Shown here: positions 60,456 through 64,000 of the stretch, piece after piece
Layout: each line of letters opens with the position of its first letter
Position numbering within the stretch: the first letter of the stretch is position 1
NCBI GenBank assembly: GCA_016192035.1
Contig: JACPUW010000014.1
Location: forward strand, 1 to 64,000
Source of the DNA: Bacteroidota bacterium
Lineage (GTDB): Bacteria; Bacteroidota; Bacteroidia; CAILMK01; JACPUW01
DNA length: 64,000 nucleotides
Direction: 5' to 3'
Translations under genes and position numbers: made by a program
Notes under the pieces: model-generated
Told to the model about the DNA's origin: nothing
The model's database searches: none
The model's input: only the letters and a program-made list of their open reading frames with translations

Positions 60456-61097
60456 CTACCGCCAAAAGGCCATCAATTGGAGCCCTGGCGAAATGGCCAG
60501 GCCTGGAGAACATTCTTGTGTGATGCGGGTGGCTTTTATGCCGGTTGCCAATCTAAAATGCAAATGCTTGGTTTGTATATTCCATATGGCATAACCCAGC
60601 TGGGCACCCAGGAAATTTGAAATTGCAACGTTTTCGTTGTTGTTGAGCATCTTGCCTATCGAAACACCAAAGCTTAGGGCTTTGGGATTGGTAAGGGCCT
60701 GGCGCGCGATGAGATCGATAGACACATTCAGAGGTACTTCAAGCAAATAGTATCTCTCTGACAAAGGAACAATCATTGTCAAATTGCCGCAACTGGGAAA
60801 ATAGCCACTGGTTCTCAATGCGGATAGTTCTAATCCTGAGCTTATGTCAACCTTTGAGGTAGAATAAAAGAAATATCCGACCCCAAAAGTCATGTTCATT
60901 CCCGGTGCCATCCCCAGGCTGTATAAGTCATATTGAAGGGGTGGTGCCGTGGCTACCTGAATACTGAGCTTCTGGCCATCTGCACACGTAATTGTGGCCA
61001 TATAAAGGATAATGACCCATATGGGAAAACCCAAATGGGTGCTTCTTTTGGCGCTATCAGGTAAATGAAAGGTGGGTGAATGGTATGTGTAAGGCAT
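60456..61097 (-). CDS. Small exported protein, probable outer-membrane beta-barrel
   Basis: A 213-residue protein with a hydrophobic leader ending near TCADG and then alternating strands (MTFGVGYFFYS, SSGLELSALRTSGYF, LSFGVSIGKM, LGAQLGYAIWN, AISPGLQLMAF), the pattern of an eight- to ten-strand barrel like OmpW/PorT-type proteins. No family is recognised with confidence. The ATG at 61097 is kept because the leader needs it, although its n-region is long. Confidence 0.55.
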   Translation of the reverse strand: MPYTYHSPTFHLPDSAKRSTHLGFPIWVIILYMATITCADGQKLSIQVATAPPLQYDLYSLGMAPGMNMTFGVGYFFYSTSKVDISSGLELSALRTSGYFPSCGNLTMIVPLSERYYLLEVPLNVSIDLIARQALTNPKALSFGVSIGKMLNNNENVAISNFLGAQLGYAIWNIQTKHLHFRLATGIKATRITQECSPGLAISPGLQLMAFWR

Positions 61098-61547
61098 TGG
61101 TAGTTAATTTTATACGTTCACTTATTTACTGACAATTTGGTATAGGCCGAGCCGGAAGGTATGGCCTGAACTGCAAACCGCCAAAACCCTAGGGCGGTAG
61201 CACACGTGCCAATAAGCGGAGGAAGACAACCTACGCCTGGAAGTGGGGGGCTTAACGGCTGTAAAACAAGGTTTATTTAGTTTCATTAATGATGAAGTGA
61301 GGGGGCATGGGGCTCTGGCTTGGAGGTATTGGATGAGGGAAGGATAATTAAGGGCCAGAAAGATGCTGCTACGCAAATTTTTAACAGTAGCCAGACTGGC
61401 ACTTTGTGTTAATGGCCAATGGATCAATAAATTGAGTTTTCATTCTGTGGTTTTGTCTGTGCCGGTTTGTCTTACAGCATCTTGTCTATACTGCCGGTGT
61501 TTTGCCATAAAAGCCGCATTCTTGTAGGCCATTTACAAACCATTTCC
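61098..61547. other. Intergenic region, divergent genes
   Basis: This 450-base stretch separates the divergent barrel-like and PNGase F-like genes. A 101-codon open frame on the minus strand (61122-61427) has no protein-like composition. A weak plus-strand promoter, TTTG then 21 bases then TAAATTGA, is near 61396-61428. Nothing else stands out. Confidence 0.45.
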
Positions 61548-64000
61548 ATGTTGTTGAGCCGCTTGTTTATCTGCATCCCCCTTTTGGTCAGTGTATTGAC
61601 ACCCAGTTCTTTGGTTTGGGCCCAAGACACTACCTGGGTACAAACTTTCACCTTTAGCGACCTGGCCAAGCGCCGTGACCAGTTTGTATTGCCGCCCAAG
61701 GGAGACTACAGAAAAATCTTGATGTACTACACCCTAAAATGCGACCCCAAAACCCTGCACGACAAATATAACTGTGGCGAGTGGGACTATCTGACACACA
61801 ATTTTATATACAACCACAAGGGTCTTTTTGACTCCACATTGCAGAAAGGATACAATTTCCGTTGGGACAACCAAATACCGGATAGCTTCCATTATTCGGA
61901 AACCCCATTGACCGACAGTTTGCTATTTCGCTATCCAAGAATTCGGTATGTGGACACACTTGAGTATTTGTTGGCCGAAGTGGGGGGCGTTGCCGCCGAT
62001 ACCCTAAAGGGCTTTATAGCCCAAGGCACTGTGCCTCATACTGCCCGTTGGGTGTATTCTGCCCATGAATTGGCAGCGGCTGGGCTAAAGCCTGGCCCCA
62101 TAAACGGCTTGGTCATCCATTCACTTTCAGCGGGCAGCGTGGGTGAACTCACCCTGCGTATGGGTGCGGGCAGCGACAGCACTTTTACTTGGTTTATGGA
62201 CGGCCATAATCTAAAGACCCGGTTCCAACAGCCAGTGGAATTGGTTTCAGGGGCCAATCACCTGGCATTTACAGATACCTTTATGTGGACGGGTACCGAC
62301 CACGTGATAGTGCAACTGGAGACTAGAAATACCCAAACGGCAGCAGAAGGATTGGCGCTACTGGGCTATGGAGGTCAGGATACGGTTTCTTATTCCAAAG
62401 CAGGAGCTTATGTGTATGATTTTGAAGGAACAAATGGATATATCAACCTGGGTTCCTATCCTCAAGTGGCGGGCAACAACCCCCGCACCATAGCGGTCTG
62501 GGCCAGGGCACATCAATTTAACAATGGTGGTATATTTCAATTTGGTACCACTGGCACCACCCTGCACGACTGGAGTTTGCGCACCATGGACGGCCAGGGA
62601 AAGTGGCGCATACAACTATGGGGAAAAGATGCCGATGTAAACCTGAAAAGGACAAGCAATGAGTGGCGACACTATACCCTAACCCATGATGGTGCTACCA
62701 CCAAGCTGTATTTGGATGGCAAATTGGTGCGGCAGGTGTCATCAGAACTCTTTACAGGAAGTGGTGATTTGCTCCTGGGCCGCTGGGCCGGGAGTTTTTT
62801 TGATGGGGAAATAGCCCAAGTAAGGGTATATGACCGCGATTTAAAATTGGCCGAAATACAAGCACTTGCATCACAACGTCTTACAGAAGGGCTTGATGAT
62901 GGGCTTGCAGCCGTGGTTAAGCCTGATAGTGGCCATTCGGTATATGTACAGACCGGTGCCGGGCGGCAAGGGCTTCGGTATGGAGGGGTTACCGCCAGTG
63001 TGTTGCCGGCTGAGGAGTCATATATGCGACCGGAATACGCGGTGTATAAGCCAAAGATGGGTTTCCAGCAAGGAATATTTACCGCACACCGAGATACCCT
63101 GCTAGTAAAAGAAGCACTGGTGCGGAAGCCCACAGCCCTGGTCATGTATGAAAATGCGGCCAATGGTAACATGATACCAGATGCACACAAAAAGCTTCCA
63201 AGCTTGCCCACCGATACCCTGGCCGTTTGGCAGGCCAATACCTATACCTATACTATAGACGCTGCCACCGGACATAGATTGGACTCGATACTGGTGGCCA
63301 ACCAATCAATGGTATTTAAGGAAGAAAAAACCTGGTATAGCCCTACGGTGCGCTATGAAATAGGCAGGTATATAACTCCATATGGAATAAACCTATCACT
63401 GGGGCCCAAGGGATTTACGTGGGTGTATGATGTGACCGATTATGCCCCTCTGCTGCGCGATACCATAGATTTTTCAGCGGGCAATCTGCAAGAGCTTATC
63501 GATGTGCGGTTTGCCTTTATTCACGGTACTGCCCCCAAACAAGTGCTGCGCATAGACCGCATATGGGACTTTGGTTCATATAGCTACAAGTCAATGAGTG
63601 ACAATACGGTTATGGCTGCAAAAACCATTGGCCTGGTGCCGGGGGCAGGCAGCCTCATGGCCAGGGCCCGCCTTACCGGCCATGGGCACAACAGCAATGA
63701 TGGCAGTTTTCCCCACTGCTGCGAGTGGAAAGACAATGCACACACCCTACTGGTGAACGGCAAGAAACAGGCTGAGTGGCACATATGGAGAGAAGACTGC
63801 GACCTGAACCCCGTGTACCCTCAGGGCGGCAACTGGGTAGGCGCCAGGGAAGGCTGGTGCCCTGGAGATGCCGTGGGCGACCATGACATAGACCTAACGG
63901 AATATGCCAAACAAAGTACAATTACCCTAGACTACACCATAACCCCGGTACCAGCCAACAACCAAGGAATGGGTGGTGGCAACTATGTGGTTGCTGCCCA
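61548..64000 (+). CDS. Secreted peptide-N-glycosidase F-like protein with LamG-like insertion (3' end outside window)
   Basis: An uninterrupted frame of 817 codons that runs off the window. Signal peptide (LVSVLTPSSLVWAQ), then a PNGase F N-terminal-like segment with YYTLKCDP and YNCGEWDYLTH (about 56-82). Residues 281-444 form a LamG/concanavalin-like domain (YVYDFEGTNGYINLG, LYLDGKLV, FDGEIAQVRVYDRDL). From about 660 comes a PNGase F C-terminal-like part with RLTGHGHNSND, HCCEWKDN, HIWREDCDLNP and EGWCPGD. The fold resembles the copper hydroxylase PHM. It may cleave N-glycans or act on other glycoproteins; a T9SS domain may follow outside the window. Confidence 0.75.
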   Translation, partial: MLLSRLFICIPLLVSVLTPSSLVWAQDTTWVQTFTFSDLAKRRDQFVLPPKGDYRKILMYYTLKCDPKTLHDKYNCGEWDYLTHNFIYNHKGLFDSTLQKGYNFRWDNQIPDSFHYSETPLTDSLLFRYPRIRYVDTLEYLLAEVGGVAADTLKGFIAQGTVPHTARWVYSAHELAAAGLKPGPINGLVIHSLSAGSVGELTLRMGAGSDSTFTWFMDGHNLKTRFQQPVELVSGANHLAFTDTFMWTGTDHVIVQLETRNTQTAAEGLALLGYGGQDTVSYSKAGAYVYDFEGTNGYINLGSYPQVAGNNPRTIAVWARAHQFNNGGIFQFGTTGTTLHDWSLRTMDGQGKWRIQLWGKDADVNLKRTSNEWRHYTLTHDGATTKLYLDGKLVRQVSSELFTGSGDLLLGRWAGSFFDGEIAQVRVYDRDLKLAEIQALASQRLTEGLDDGLAAVVKPDSGHSVYVQTGAGRQGLRYGGVTASVLPAEESYMRPEYAVYKPKMGFQQGIFTAHRDTLLVKEALVRKPTALVMYENAANGNMIPDAHKKLPSLPTDTLAVWQANTYTYTIDAATGHRLDSILVANQSMVFKEEKTWYSPTVRYEIGRYITPYGINLSLGPKGFTWVYDVTDYAPLLRDTIDFSAGNLQELIDVRFAFIHGTAPKQVLRIDRIWDFGSYSYKSMSDNTVMAAKTIGLVPGAGSLMARARLTGHGHNSNDGSFPHCCEWKDNAHTLLVNGKKQAEWHIWREDCDLNPVYPQGGNWVGAREGWCPGDAVGDHDIDLTEYAKQSTITLDYTITPVPANNQGMGGGNYVVAA

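Noticed and set aside
61122-61427. 101-codon minus-strand open frame
   Set aside because: It has no signal, motif or protein-like composition and sits in an otherwise empty region.
1-64000. tRNA genes, insertion sequences or prophage genes
   Set aside because: No cloverleaf-like T-arm signature, transposase or phage structural protein was recognised on either strand by eye; a covariance-model scan would settle the tRNAs.

Overview
The window is chromosomal DNA of a member of the Bacteroidota. The promoters that can be read have the phylum's own form (TTTG, 19-21 bases, TAnnTTTG) instead of -35/-10 boxes. Two proteins carry type IX secretion (T9SS) C-terminal sorting domains and a third looks like the T9SS lipoprotein PorE. 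Type III glutamine synthetase, alternative complex III, a TonB receptor with a carboxypeptidase-like N-terminal domain and DUF2723, DUF6702 and DUF6952 proteins agree. Base composition is near 50% G+C. No tRNA, rRNA, insertion sequence, prophage or CRISPR array was seen. The order or family cannot be fixed from this sequence alone.

Layout. 0.4-6.2 kb: housekeeping genes (VOC protein, class I aminotransferase, heptose kinase, RNase P RNA with promoter and terminator, DNA ligase LigA). 6.2-17 kb: a PorE-like OmpA lipoprotein, glutamine synthetase III, Ffh, rpsP-rimM, a mazG-thioredoxin-DUF6952 operon and a large secreted DUF3857-type protein. 17-26 kb: a VWA lipoprotein with a T9SS sorting domain, a long-form amidophosphoribosyltransferase, and a group made of a Hint-like protein, an M1 peptidase, a HupE/UreJ protein and a DUF6702 protein. 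26-35 kb: the complete act operon (actABCDEF on the minus strand), a quinol-oxidising complex that replaces cytochrome bc1. 35-40 kb: a TonB-dependent receptor and a C25-like secreted protein.

40-50 kb is the main accessory block: a nitrous-oxide reduction locus. The plus-strand operon runs cytochrome c, clade II nosZ, a 4-TM protein, nosL, nosD, nosF, nosY and a methionine-rich outer-membrane barrel. Divergent from it are an Rrf2 regulator with three cysteines, an overlapping leucine-rich-repeat lipoprotein and a fasciclin lipoprotein. A nearly identical dyad (TGACCTGnnTCAT) lies upstream of both the nos operon and the fasciclin gene, and a strong terminator sits between nosZ and the maturation genes. 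Electrons from quinol could pass through alternative complex III and the small cytochromes to NosZ.

50-64 kb: a DUF2723 membrane protein, a TonB-C protein, ruvB-queG, a conserved secreted protein, a hybrid histidine kinase, tryptophanase, a small barrel protein, and the first 817 codons of a PNGase F-like secreted protein with a LamG-like insertion, cut off by the window end.

The most novel signal is between 55.43 and 55.77 kb, upstream of ruvB: two tandem small-RNA-like units on the minus strand. Each has its own Bacteroidota promoter, an identical 35-base block and a terminator hairpin with a different stem but the same loop (TCCCAAG).
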